A DNA stretch of 64,000 bases from Halomonas sp. Bachu 37 (GCF_039691755.1 NZ_CP137552.1:806001-870000); one strand, 5' to 3'; shown: positions 48,469 through 56,888, numbered from the stretch's first letter. Made by a program: numbers and translations. Notes: generated by a model from the letters alone, not told the origin.

Positions 48469-48603
48469 ATGGTTGATGATCGTGGCGTGGATGAAACTGC
48501 CTCACTGGACGGCCTTGGTCTGACGCACCCGCATATCAAGGTAGAAGTTAAGCACCGAGCGGGGGGCTCAATAGATCTGCAGCTTTATCGGTACACTGCG
48601 TGA
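48469..48603 (+). pseudogene. Mrr-type restriction endonuclease fragment
   Basis: A 44-codon frame reads DDRGVDETASLDGLGLTHPH followed by IKVEVKHRAGGS. This matches the catalytic stretch of Mrr_cat/PD-(D/E)XK enzymes, where a D and an ExK (here EVK) are conserved. N- and C-terminal parts are absent. Short, so tentative. Confidence 0.4.
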
Positions 48604-49001
48604 AGGGGATAATGGCGTCACTTTTTTCGGAAGTAAGAGAACCGGCCCGACGGCGCCAAGCTTGGCATTCCGAGATTCCCATTCGATGCTGAGGCGAGCT
48701 CGGTTGGGTGGTCGCTGATACGCTTCACCACGACTCGCTGGAGCTGAATCGAACACCGGCGTCAGGAAGGCATTTCTGCCGGCACGATCAGTCACGGCCC
48801 GAAGGTAGTGAAGCGTATCATGTGCATTGAGGCTCCGGAGTGGGCTAATGAATGCGGCCTGACTTGGCTTATGTCCCCAAAATTAAGATGCTATTGGATA
48901 CGAGCAAACGTTCCTGCTTATTTCTAATCCAAAACCACCGTGACGGTACTATCGTTAACTAAAATTACATCTCATGGTGAAAAAGGCATGCCGTTACGTA
49001 A
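48604..49001. other. Degraded sequence, no gene seen
   Basis: No frame longer than 75 codons and no protein-like pattern. Probably decayed mobile or restriction-gene sequence between the Mrr-like fragment and the XRE regulator. Confidence 0.3.
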
Positions 49002-49280
49002 CTAAACATGCGTTGGGAGCTCACGGCGCACACATTCGAAGAGTTGCTCAAGATCTGGAGAGTCGTCCCGGATCGAATAATACTCGACCAATAGTGATAG
49101 CGGATGGATGCCCATCACCTCCGCAAGCTCTTCAACTTTGCCAAGCGTCGGCGTCTTCAGCCCGCGTTCAAGCGTACTTAGATAAGTGCGGCTGCTGACA
49201 TTTGAAAAGTCCTCCTGAGAGAGCTTCTTGACACGTCTCAAACGCTGTAATGCTGCCCCAAATGCTTGTTTCGACTCCAT
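49002..49280 (-). CDS. XRE-family transcriptional regulator
   Basis: This 92-residue DNA-binding protein consists of one HTH_XRE domain (residues about 8-65: LRRVKKLSQEDFSNVSSRTY, then STLERGLKTPTLGKVEELAE). It has a short C-terminal tail. The start has an AGGGGA site. It is divergent from an unknown gene and shares an 82-bp region containing a dyad that probably is its operator. Confidence 0.88.
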   Translation of the reverse strand: MESKQAFGAALQRLRRVKKLSQEDFSNVSSRTYLSTLERGLKTPTLGKVEELAEVMGIHPLSLLVEYYSIRDDSPDLEQLFECVRRELPTHV

Positions 49281-49314
49281 TACTATCCCCTGAAAAGGGA
49301 CTATGTAGCCAAAG

Positions 49315-49347
49315 TGAACACTTTAGGGCTACAATCTATAGTGTTCA
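49315..49347. promoter_or_regulatory. Operator-like dyad between divergent genes
   Basis: TGAACACT (49315-49322) and AGTGTTCA (49340-49347) are perfect inverted repeats 17 bp apart, between the XRE gene and the divergent 155-residue gene. An 11-base GAACACTTTAG at 49316-49326 recurs at 49866-49876 and, with one mismatch, inverted at 48421-48431. Binding by the XRE protein is inferred. Confidence 0.6.
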
Positions 49348-49362
49348 TTTTTGGAGGTGCTC

Positions 49363-49830
49363 GTGATTGTCACATTGGATCAAGTTGAAATGCCCTGGGG
49401 CGGCTTGCTGGAGGAATCCCCTGAGCGCCGGTGGGAGCACGGTTGGCTTGCTGACAAAAGGGCTTGGTTTTTCGTAAGGATTGGCCGTATCAGGAATGGA
49501 GTGGAGGACGATCTAATTCTGCTTGCTCCACCGATGCCGCAGTTCGAATATGTTTTGCCGCGATTGATCGAGGGGCATTGGCTTATTGATGTGATGCTTG
49601 TTAGCCCGCCAAGTCTGAACGGCCTAGGAAGATGGGCGATGGACCCTCTTAAGTCCTTGTATGAGGTTTCAAGTCAACGTAATCCTAAGCTGCAAGGGTA
49701 CATTTACGAGGTCGATGGGCGGGAAAGCATGCGCGATTGGCCTTTTGATAAATATGAAACATTGGAAGAGGAAAAGGTGATTTTTTCTATGAGTGAGAAA
49801 ACAAATAATTGGTTGAATATGCATGGCTAA
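49363..49830 (+). CDS. Unknown protein divergent from XRE regulator
   Basis: This 155-residue protein starts at GTG 49363 behind a GGAGG site; a TTG at 49351 would overlap that site. It is soluble, acidic and rich in Trp and Pro (MPWGGLLEESPERRWEHGW, GLGRWAMDPLKSLYEV). It has no recognised domain. Codon use is more AT-rich than the core genes. Pairing with a divergent XRE repressor and flanking GAACACTTTAG repeats suggest a small self-contained mobile or stress module, but the function is unknown. Confidence 0.65.
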   Translation: MIVTLDQVEMPWGGLLEESPERRWEHGWLADKRAWFFVRIGRIRNGVEDDLILLAPPMPQFEYVLPRLIEGHWLIDVMLVSPPSLNGLGRWAMDPLKSLYEVSSQRNPKLQGYIYEVDGRESMRDWPFDKYETLEEEKVIFSMSEKTNNWLNMHG

Positions 49831-49992
49831 CTGAACGACAGCGTGCCATTGGCAGCTCAGGAGGGGAACACTTTAGCACTAGTTACAGACACTTGCTTCA
49901 TCGGGACTACTAGGTAGGTTCCCGTATATCTAAGTCTTTAAGGCGCTCAAGGCGGCTCTTGGCCCTAGTCACGGTATACGGTCAATTAAGGC

Positions 49993-51321
49993 CTGAGGGA
50001 TCCCCACGAGTTCTGTGCTATTCGTCGCATAATGTCTGTTCACTGACCTCCTCGCGAAGGCTCTCTCGGAGGATTTCCCATGAGGGCCAGGGCACGGCCC
50101 CCGACTGATGACGCCGAAGCCACTCCAAGTCCAACCGCCACACAGACAGCACGCGCCGGTGCCGGAGACTGTTGCTCTGGTAACGCCGCTGTTGCCCGTT
50201 GGCCTGGACCTGCAGGCCAGCCACCATCACGGCCACGTTCGCCAGCATGGAGATCAGCAGCAGGCTCTCGATGCGCTTGCCCTGCCGAGACCGATGCATA
50301 CCGAAGCCCAGTCCAAACAAGGGGCTCTTGATATCACGGAAGCCTTCTTCAATCTGCATGCGCTGCCGGTAGATAGCGACCAGCTTGTATGCCAGCACTG
50401 AACGGTCCGGCAGGTTGCTGACCAGTACCCAGGCTCCTTCTGACGCCGGGCGATCGCCTAGCTGCCGCTATCCAGGGAGACTTTTCCGCGTTTGTTGCGA
50501 TGCTTGCGCCCCCGCGGCGGCTGATGGTATAGCACCATCCGGGTGGTGAGCGGGTTGCTTTCGGCGTTCTGGACGGGGCCCAGGGTACGTGGCACCGATG
50601 TCGCTTGCTGAAACAGCGTCTCCACGGCCTGCCACGCTTGCCCCGGTGCCTGGTAGCGAGTCGGACAGCGAACCCGGCCGACGTAATATCAGCCGCGCGC
50701 CTCGACCGCCCGGGACCAGGGATTGCGAAAGCCGGCATCGGTGACCAGGATCGGCGTGGCGCCGTCGGGCAGAATCTCGGCTAGGGCCGCCAGCAGGTAC
50801 GCTTCGCAGCGAGGACAGCCCTCCTTGTGGTGGACCTTCTCGAAAATCGGCAGTGATCGCCCGGCGAACGGCACCGCGGCGCGGAGCAGGAACTGTCGGT
50901 CTCGATCATCGATCGGCGACCAATCCACCAGAATCAGTGGGCGCGTGGTGTGACCAATCAGCCGGGTGGCCACGAGCCAATAGAACAGCGGCCGCTCCTG
51001 GGGCAAATGAGAATTGCCCAGTAACCGATCGACCCGCTTGATGGCGTGTTTGGTATCCGCCGGTCCCGGCAAGGCACGGCCCAGGGCGGTCAAGCCCAGG
51101 CGACGCTCCCCCAGCAGGGCCCCCACCGTGTCGAGCAGTGTCTGCAGGCGCTTGGCATGGATCGAGGGAGTGAAAAGGTCAGCAGGTATGCAAGAATCGG
51201 GGGGCCTGTATGGGTCTCCTTCGGCATATTGTTGGTTTGGCGATTAACAACATGCCAGCCCATGCAGGCCCTTTAAATCATATCCCCTGATCTTGCTATC
51301 TATTTTCTGGGGATCCGTCAG
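49993..51321 (-). mobile_element. IS4-family element, IS10-like
   Basis: A 1329-bp element with terminal inverted repeats CTGAGGGATCCCCA (left) and CTGACGGATCCCCA (right, complement). It is flanked by a perfect 9-bp target duplication AATTAAGGC (49984-49992 and 51322-51330), the target length of IS10. The ends are intact although the transposase is broken. Confidence 0.93.
50018..51126 (-). pseudogene. IS10-like transposase, nonsense and frameshift
   Basis: Residues match IS10-type transposases in order: KHAIKRVDRLLGN, LILVDWSPIDD, ILVTDAGFRNPW, then RGRKHRNKRG, WVLVSNLP and YRQRMQIEEGFRDIKSPLFG. A TGA at about 50692 replaces the Trp of the usual GWYW, and a one-base shift follows near 50470. 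Similarity also extends upstream of 51126 to about 51170 without a start codon. It is probably not active unless supplied in trans. Confidence 0.85.
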
Positions 51322-51335
51322 AATTAAGGCCATAC

Positions 51336-52294
51336 TCAGGAAAATATAGGTGCCAGGACTTCGGCTTCGTCTTGCCGGCGCCTCAGCCAGCGCCGGAGCT
51401 GAGGAGAGTCCACAATGAGTGTGGTTACCCGATAGTGCTTTCCCTGAGGGGTGATGATCTGGCCGCGGCCAATGGGGCGCTGGAAGAGCGCTTCTGCCAG
51501 TTCGCGGCTGACGCGCATTTCCAGCGTAATGGCCTCGCGGGTACCCAACATGTACTGCTGGGCGAGGTCGGGCTCCAGGCCACGCCCGCCTAGGGCCAGT
51601 CCCTGAGCCTCGGCTCGGCTGACACGGTACAGCGGTATCAGTGCCAGGCTCTCCTCCGGATCCTCTACCTGGGTATGCTCCGCCAGGAGATACAGCATCT
51701 CTTCCAGAAGCAGCAGGCGCAAGGCAAACACACCCTCCAACTGACGCGGGCCATCAAGCGTATCGAAATGGAGCTTCAACAGTTGCTCGTTGGCCAGGGC
51801 GTCCTCGATGGCCTGCTGAATGTCCGGGTCGACGCTGGGAGGCTCAGGGCGCAGGGGATCGGGAAGATACTGGAAGTCACGCTGCCAGCGCTGGGTGTGG
51901 ACATTGTGGGCCGCGGTAGCCCGGGCCTGCTCCCAGTATGGCGTCAATCGTTCAAGGACACCTTGCGGCAACCGGCTGCGGGCCTGGCGCTCCAGTAACG
52001 AAAGGGCCATGGCTAGATCATGCTCGTTGAGCAGCATTTCCGGTAACAGGCCATGCCGCGACGTCAGCAGCCAGTGAGTCGTGCGTCTGTTTTTCCCTTG
52101 GCATCTGCGCTCCTGCAGGGCTTCGGGGAAAAGGTCGCGCAGCTGTTCAAGACCCCGCTCCACGGTGCGCTTGTCGCCGCGGCACTCAGCCAGCCACCGA
52201 GGCTTGAACCTGCCAGAATGACATTTTCCGGACGGGGCGGGTGCGCCTGCAGGGTCGCCAGTAGATAATTGAGCCGCTCGCCAGGCGTGTTCAT
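51336..52294 (-). pseudogene. WYL-domain transcriptional regulator, frameshifted
   Basis: The main frame (51336-52163, upstream to about 52230) contains TVERGLEQLRDLFPEALQ, typical of the DeoR/WYL regulators' second HTH helix. A WYL domain (LLKLHFDTLDGPRQLEGVFA; LIPLYRVSRAEAQ) and a WCX-like end follow. The presumed N-terminus MNTPGERLNYLLATLQ lies in another frame from 52294, so a shift at about 52225-52240 is needed. WYL proteins often regulate DNA-damage or phage-defence genes. The IS10-like element inserted 5 bases past its stop. Confidence 0.65.
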
Positions 52295-52424
52295 GCCGCG
52301 GTAATCCATGACCTCTGCCAGCATGTCCGGAAACTCATCAACGATCTTTCATAGGGTATGAATCATGGCCGCACCGGGACAGATGGGACAGGTGTTGCAC
52401 TTGGTCATTGAGATCGCCGTAGCC

Positions 52425-52534
52425 CTGCGTGAATGGACATACTATCTGCGTGAATGGACATACCGTCTACCGGACTGCGTGAATGGACATACCATCTGCG
52501 TGAATGGACATACCATCTGCGTGAATGGGCATAC
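52425..52534. repeat. Five 18-bp direct repeats (iteron-like)
   Basis: CTGCGTGAATGGACATAC occurs at 52425, 52446, 52475, 52496 and 52517 (last copy with one mismatch, GGGC). Start-to-start spacings are 21, 29, 21 and 21 bp, all in one orientation. Between copies are 3 or 11 bases of variable sequence. This fits an array of protein-binding sites at a replication origin or transposon end more than a CRISPR. An open frame across it (52365-52598) has no protein-like features. Confidence 0.9.
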
Positions 52535-52678
52535 TGTGAATAACTTATTTCTATTAAAATCCAACTGCTTAAATGCTGTTTTTGAGGCTCTAAACTAACT
52601 GTTATTTTAAACTGTTTTTAAACTAGGACGTCGCCGCGAGCAGTGGCGGTCTGATTCTGGCGTCTCGCCACTGGCAGG

Positions 52679-52714
52679 CTTGTAATCAGTAGGTCCCGGG
52701 TTCGACTCCTGGTG
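52679..52714 (+). tRNA. 3' fragment of tRNA-Thr (TGT), fused to umuC sequence
   Basis: The segment begins at the anticodon loop (CTTGTAA, anticodon TGT) and runs through ATCAGTAGGTC and a complete T arm (CCGGG TTCGACT CCTGG). The 5' half, including the D arm and anticodon 5' strand, is absent. The following bases (ATCACGCC...) belong to a umuC fragment on the other strand rather than to a CCA end. A recombination junction therefore lies at about 52714. Confidence 0.65.
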
Positions 52715-53109
52715 TATCACGCCACCCTTCATTAAAAAGTTATGCCGAGAGCGGTAGATCCGCAACAGGGCCTGCTGTGCGACGCGTATGAGTTCGCGGC
52801 TGTCATCGGTAGGGCGTTCGAGTTCTAGCACAAGAGAGGGTGAATACTAGAGGTCCTGTAACCTGTGCGGGTTAGTCTTCAGGAATACCGGCACTGCACA
52901 GGCCAGGCAGTATTTCTTTCTCGATTTCTCTGCACCGCGCTGAGCATTCTGCCGGATCACCTCCTGAATTTGCTTAGGTCCTGGGTGAGCTTGCCAGAGC
53001 TGCGCGATGTCATGATGCGTTGGCGGGCTTCGCCGAAATCGTTCATCTCGATGCAGGGAGTGCCGCGCAGCTCCAAAGTGGTGTAATGACCCCCTGGTTT
53101 TTGCTCACC

Positions 53110-53961
53110 TCAAGCGACTAATGCCGGGTGAGCTTTGGGTGCCACATAGCCCAAGGACTGATGCGGCCGCTCTTCATTGTAATACCGGATCCAGCGACCG
53201 ATGACGGCTCTTGCCTGGCCTAGTGACTCGAAGCGATGAAGCCAGATGCATTCTTCCTTCAATGAACGGAAGAAGCGTTCTACGAGGCCATTCTGCTCTG
53301 GCGTGTACGGCGTCGTGAACTCCTGGCTCAGGCCATACGCCTTCACCGTCGCCGTGTAGTGCCGGCTGCTGAAAACCAGCCCGTTATCCGAGCGTAGCGC
53401 CAGAGGCTGATGGACTCGTCCCAGAGCGCCGAGTCGCTGGATCAGGGCCTCTTCCAGGGCGGCTTCCGCTGTATTGCTGCTGCCATTGTCCGATAATCGC
53501 CAACCGAGGATCTCCCGCGTGCAGCAGTCAATAATGACTGCCAGGCTGGCCCGTCGATCCTTGCCGCACCAGACGTGAGTAAGGTCAGTGGCCCAGCGCT
53601 CATCAGGCTGCGTGGTCACTGATGGCAAGCTCTTGGCACGAGGCCGAAAACCTTGGGGACGCTTGCGCACCTGCCAGCCCTTGAGCTGCAGGATGCGCTG
53701 TACGGGTTTGCGATTCTCGCCCAGGACACAGGCCAATCGTCGATAACCATACGTGGGGAAGCGTTCCAAGGTCAGCTTTACGCGCGCTTCCAGCTCTGTA
53801 TTGATCAAGCGCTGCCGTCTCCTGGGCCGGTAATAGACGCTCCGCCTGGGTACGCCTAGCCAGCGACAGAGCTTGGATAGCGATACCGAATGGCCCTCGT
53901 TGGCCAATTCCGCCTGCAACGACACTACGAGTTGTCGTCCTCGTCGAGCAGGCGGCGCCAC
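53110..53961 (-). CDS. IS3 transposase orfB (integrase domain)
   Basis: This 283-residue catalytic part has an HTH_21 segment followed by the rve integrase core. The DDE triad is visible in WATDLTHVW, LALRSDNGLVF and NGLVERFFRSLKEE. The C-terminus has the usual RPHQSLGYV. It is translated as an OrfAB fusion by -1 frameshifting on A-AAA-AAG (complement of 53961-53967). Uninterrupted, so probably functional. Confidence 0.95.
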   Translation of the reverse strand: MAPPARRGRQLVVSLQAELANEGHSVSLSKLCRWLGVPRRSVYYRPRRRQRLINTELEARVKLTLERFPTYGYRRLACVLGENRKPVQRILQLKGWQVRKRPQGFRPRAKSLPSVTTQPDERWATDLTHVWCGKDRRASLAVIIDCCTREILGWRLSDNGSSNTAEAALEEALIQRLGALGRVHQPLALRSDNGLVFSSRHYTATVKAYGLSQEFTTPYTPEQNGLVERFFRSLKEECIWLHRFESLGQARAVIGRWIRYYNEERPHQSLGYVAPKAHPALVA

Positions 53962-54236
53962 TTTTTTAATGCATAGATCTGCAGGTGAGCCTCGCCCAGC
54001 GCCTCCTTGGTTTCCCGCAGATCGGATTCGTACTGCTCACGGATATCCTTGGGCCGGGCTCGGAACCCGTTCTCCATGTTGCGTTGGGCCTCTTCGATCC
54101 AGCCCTCGACTTCGGAGACGGTGAGGTCATGCTGTCGAGCCACCTCAGCGACGGTGGTCTTGCCCTTGAAGATATCCATGACCACGGCGGCTTTACGCTT
54201 GGCGGTCCAGCGTTTGACGGTGGGTTCGTTGCTCAT
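53925..54236 (-). CDS. IS3 transposase orfA (DNA-binding)
   Basis: This 103-residue protein has a helix-turn-helix (KAAVVMDIFKGKTTVAEVAR, then QHDLTVSEVEGWI) and a C-terminal leucine-zipper-like helix. It overlaps orfB by 37 bases around the slippery heptamer. It binds the inverted repeats in characterised IS3 relatives. Confidence 0.93.
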   Translation of the reverse strand: MSNEPTVKRWTAKRKAAVVMDIFKGKTTVAEVARQHDLTVSEVEGWIEEAQRNMENGFRARPKDIREQYESDLRETKEALGEAHLQIYALKKWRRLLDEDDNS

Positions 54237-54601
54237 CTCGTCCTCCTGATAGCTGCACTATAGCCTGTGCAGCTTTGGAGGGGGTCACTTCAGTGGTGCG
54301 TTCAAGCGTGACGAAGAAGCGTCGCCGTATTTTCCTGGGGTCGGCCTGGGCCAGGTCCCAAGCGCTCTTCACGCCGACTATCGCCAGGCGCTCAACTAGC
54401 CGTTGCCCGACGCCCAATACATCATCGAGCTCAAGTACGCCGTAGTATGCCTTTCGTCTCCAAGCTATCGGGCTTGAGCACGCAGACACCCTCGTAATAC
54501 CCATCGCTTTGAGCTCATTCGATAGGGCGATCACCGTGCGGATGCGCTGCTCAAGGCCATTGTGGTACAGGCGCTGGTGCTAGCGAACAGGAGGTGCTGT
54601 T

Positions 54602-54760
54602 ATGGCGAGATCGCTTGATGACGTTCTGAATGATGAAAAGCCCGAGGTTGTGGCGCGGGCACAACAACAGGCTCGGAAGATTCTGAAAGACCTGAATTCC
54701 CCAAGCTCGCAGGAACAAGCCGGTAGTCAGGATTCCGATTCTCGCTCTCACCAAGACTGA
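54602..54760 (+). CDS. Small protein resembling an antitoxin N-terminus
   Basis: A 52-codon gene with a perfect AGGAGG 8 bases before the ATG. It begins MARSLDDVLNDEKPEVVARA, which resembles the N-termini of XRE antitoxins associated with RelE/HigB-like toxins (typical ...LADEKPEVVA.AQAKA). The expected helix-turn-helix after residue 30 is missing; a Gln/Ser/Asp-rich tail follows. It is either a truncated antitoxin or an intact small protein. Confidence 0.45.
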   Translation: MARSLDDVLNDEKPEVVARAQQQARKILKDLNSPSSQEQAGSQDSDSRSHQD

Positions 54761-54936
54761 AACAGTGCGTCACTATCTCGTACATAGGTATGAATGTTCC
54801 GGCCTACCTGCAGAGCAGCCTGTTGCAATTCGGTATCCAATGCCTTCAGTTGGTTTAGTTCGAATGACCAGTGATTCGGTTGTTTGATGTTATCGGCGAT
54901 GATGCAGTTCTCGCCGGAGCAGCCATACTGCTCCGC
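54748..54936 (-). pseudogene. C-terminal fragment of an unknown protein
   Basis: The minus strand is open from a TAA at about 54937 and reads KAEQYGCSGENCIIADNIKQ, then WSFELNQLKALDTELQQAAL to a TGA at 54748. The same frame continues before the TAA with TMIAVDDT, which suggests a nonsense mutation in a longer gene. No family is recognised. Confidence 0.35.
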
Positions 54937-55298
54937 TTTTTAGGTATCGTCCACGGCGATCATCGTACCGAGGGCGACCCATGGTCTGCGTTGGGATAGC
55001 GATGCACAATCCGTACTTCCAGTGAACCTGGAGTGCACTTACTGCCGGAGGGACTAAGGGTTTGTTCCCCTTAGGTAACTTTTTTACGAAAATTCATGCA
55101 CTGAGCATCCTGAGTGCACCTGCAAGTACACAAGGCGAACTTGAGCCTCTTATCAAAGAATCAGCTATCTACTCTGCTGAAATACGAAAAAGATATCTGT
55201 TGTCGCCGATGTTGGCCTTCCGTCTCTGAGTAAACCAATTTTTAGCGATCAACCATTTCGACACATGCTTAGGCTTGGGAGGGAATTGCGCTCTATAT
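54937..55298. other. Intergenic stretch, no gene seen
   Basis: No protein-like frame. AT content rises toward 55250, leading into the hairpin repeats and the gene at 55,492, so promoters for that gene may lie here. No consensus promoter is called. Confidence 0.3.
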
Positions 55299-55463
55299 AT
55301 GTGTCTACATGGGGGGCATGCCGACACATGGGTAATTCTAATACAGGATTTATTTTCTTAATAATACAAAGCCCTCGGTGTTGCTCTATATATGTGTCTG
55401 CATGGGGGGCATATCGACACATGAAAGCGCTGACATGTGGCTACATGGGGCATGTAGCCACAT
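55299..55463. repeat. Three related hairpins upstream of an unknown gene
   Basis: Copies at 55299-55329, 55392-55422 and 55435-55463. Copies 1 and 2 have arms ATGTGTC-NN-CATG and its complement with two or three internal mismatches and a GGGGG loop. They lie in near-identical 30-base direct repeats. Copy 3 has perfect 13-bp arms (ATGTGGCTACATG) and a GGG loop. No T run follows, so they are not ordinary terminators. Confidence 0.88.
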
Positions 55464-55491
55464 AGATAGGTTAGTGTCGGGAGGGGTACTG

Positions 55492-56013
55492 TTGGAGAAA
55501 AAGCTTACTAAGCGGGAAGTCCAGCTCAGGGAGGAGGCTGAATCGGATAATTGGCTGTGGGACAGCATCAAGGAGAAGGGTTTCGAGGAGACCGATTGGC
55601 TTACACTGAGCAACCTGAGCCGTAAGCGGGCCAAGCAGTTTCTGATGCCTGGCTTTAAAATAGCCAAAGCCCGCTTTCGGTCTGCGCAAGTCATTCGGAA
55701 AATTCGGGTGGCGCGTAGCGCGGAGGTTGTCTTTCCTGCGGGCCTCGCCTGCGCGGTTCCGACAGAGGCGCACGTTCACCGAGCCACACAGTCGGCGTCG
55801 GAATCAGACCTGAATGTCCCCCCCGGTACCCGGCGGTGTCAGTGTTGCCCTGCGGGTTCGGTGAGACTGGCTGCCCGCATCGCCCAGCGATACCGGGAGT
55901 GGCGTGCTGGTGGCAAGGCTGCTACTGGGTGTTCCTGTCCTCCCTCTACTCATGCTCTGCCGAGGTGGTGTACTCCTCGCTTGGCTAGCGCCGAGGGGAG
56001 CGCAGATGTATGA
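55492..56013 (+). CDS. Unknown protein downstream of hairpin repeats
   Basis: This 173-residue frame starts at TTG 55492 behind a GGGAGGGG site; the upstream open frame to 55378 runs through the hairpins. The N-terminal 70 residues are charged and helical with a distinctive WLWDSIKEKGFEETDWLTLS pattern. The C-terminal half is Cys/Pro/Arg-rich and looks less protein-like, so the true end may be earlier and frameshifted. No family is recognised. Confidence 0.45.
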   Translation: MEKKLTKREVQLREEAESDNWLWDSIKEKGFEETDWLTLSNLSRKRAKQFLMPGFKIAKARFRSAQVIRKIRVARSAEVVFPAGLACAVPTEAHVHRATQSASESDLNVPPGTRRCQCCPAGSVRLAARIAQRYREWRAGGKAATGCSCPPSTHALPRWCTPRLASAEGSADV

Positions 56014-56045
56014 GACGATACGCTCCCCGTCGATTCCCGACATAG

Positions 56046-56324
56046 AGCCGACCGGATGCCGATACCAATAACGAGTTCGGCAATGACGAGCTTGAAACCG
56101 AAGAGTACGACACCGAATACGAAGAGGAAGAGTTTACCTTCGACGAGCAAGACGACGGCGAAGAGTGGGAAGCTCCTGAAAGTGACGAAGAGCATCGGTC
56201 GCATGCCAGTCCGGATTCCCCCCCGGTTAGCCGGGTGGAGCTTCCCGTAAAAATCTGGTGGGTTTACGCGGCTAGATCACACCCAATCCACATGATGTGG
56301 CTAAGAACCGCTTTTCGGGACTGA
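56046..56324 (+). other. Strongly acidic open frame without start codon
   Basis: From 56046 to a TGA at 56322 the frame encodes a Glu/Asp-rich segment (EFGNDELETEEYDTEYEEEE) and then a neutral tail. A TAG precedes it and there is no plausible start. It may be the end of the gene before it, shifted by a mutation, or a gene remnant. Confidence 0.3.
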
Positions 56325-56412
56325 GTAATATTGAACACGCCGGTGCGATCACTCAATATCAAAGCGTTCCGTATAATAACTGTTTGATCGATAGATTGTG
56401 GGAAGAGACGCT

Positions 56413-56847
56413 TTGATTCGACGTGCTACCAGACAGGATATAGAAGCCATGGCCGATATTTGGCTGCGTGGCTCTCAGCTCGCACACAGCTTCATCCCCT
56501 ATAGCTTCTGGCTCAGCCGCATCGAGGACATGAAGACCGTCTATCTGCCCAACTCTGAAACCTACGTCAGTGTTAGCGAAAGTGACGTCCGCGGTTTCGT
56601 CTCGTTGGTGGATGAGCATCTTGCCGCGCTGTTCGTTCATCCATCTGCTCAAGGCCAAGGCTATGGCAAGCAATTGCTGGTCTTCGCGCAGAGTAAGCGA
56701 CAAGTGCTCTCCCTGTGCGTCTACACTCAGAACCGTCGTGCCGTAGGCTTTTACAAAAAATCTGGATTTAGAGTGCTTGAGGAGAGGCAAGAATACCATA
56801 CAGGACACCCGGAGTTGCTTATGGAATGGAGCGCAGCGGATACGTGA
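56413..56847 (+). CDS. GNAT-family N-acetyltransferase (YjaB-like)
   Basis: This 144-residue acetyltransferase starts at TTG 56413 with a GAAGAG site; GTG 56398 is an alternative without one. The acetyl-CoA loop is in LAALFVHPSAQGQGYGKQLL, and the C-terminal NRRAVGFYKKSGF is typical. The overall pattern resembles E. coli YjaB. Its substrate is unknown. It is intact within a degraded region. Confidence 0.85.
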   Translation: MIRRATRQDIEAMADIWLRGSQLAHSFIPYSFWLSRIEDMKTVYLPNSETYVSVSESDVRGFVSLVDEHLAALFVHPSAQGQGYGKQLLVFAQSKRQVLSLCVYTQNRRAVGFYKKSGFRVLEERQEYHTGHPELLMEWSAADT

Positions 56848-56888
56848 TATATGGATTCCAGCTCCACTACCTTGCGAGCGCCTAACTA

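Larger units (their letters stand above)
53082..54292 (-). mobile_element. IS3-family element
   Basis: A 1211-bp element with ends TGTAATGACCCCCT (left) and TGAAGTGACCCCCT (right, complement), starting with TG as in IS3. A 4-bp target duplication GTGG (53078-53081 and 54293-54296) flanks it. It encodes orfA and orfB in overlapping frames and sits inside a umuC pseudogene. Confidence 0.92.
52715..54560 (-). pseudogene. umuC pseudogene interrupted by an IS3 element
   Basis: Pieces matching the intact umuC at 58.4 kb can be read on the minus strand. They are ALSNELKAMGI (near 54530), then, after a deletion, LDDVLGVGQRLVERLAIVG and KIRRRFFVTLERT. The IS3 element follows, then TLELRGTPCIEMNDFGEA and MTSRSSGKL. 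After frameshifts, VLELERPTDDSRELI and FLMKGG come last. Excising the IS3 and one GTGG copy restores VTLERTTLELRG in frame. The C-terminal end is replaced by the tRNA-Thr fragment. Confidence 0.85.

Noticed and set aside
52425..52534. CRISPR array
   Set aside because: Repeats are only 18 bp, and spacers are 3 or 11 bases, far too short; no cas genes nearby.
52365..52598. 77-codon protein across the 18-bp repeats
   Set aside because: The sequence is simply the repeat read in changing frames; no start site signal.
55378..55491. N-terminal extension of the gene at 55492
   Set aside because: It would translate the hairpin repeats (Cys/Met/Gly-rich); a TTG with a strong GGGAGGGG site lies after them.
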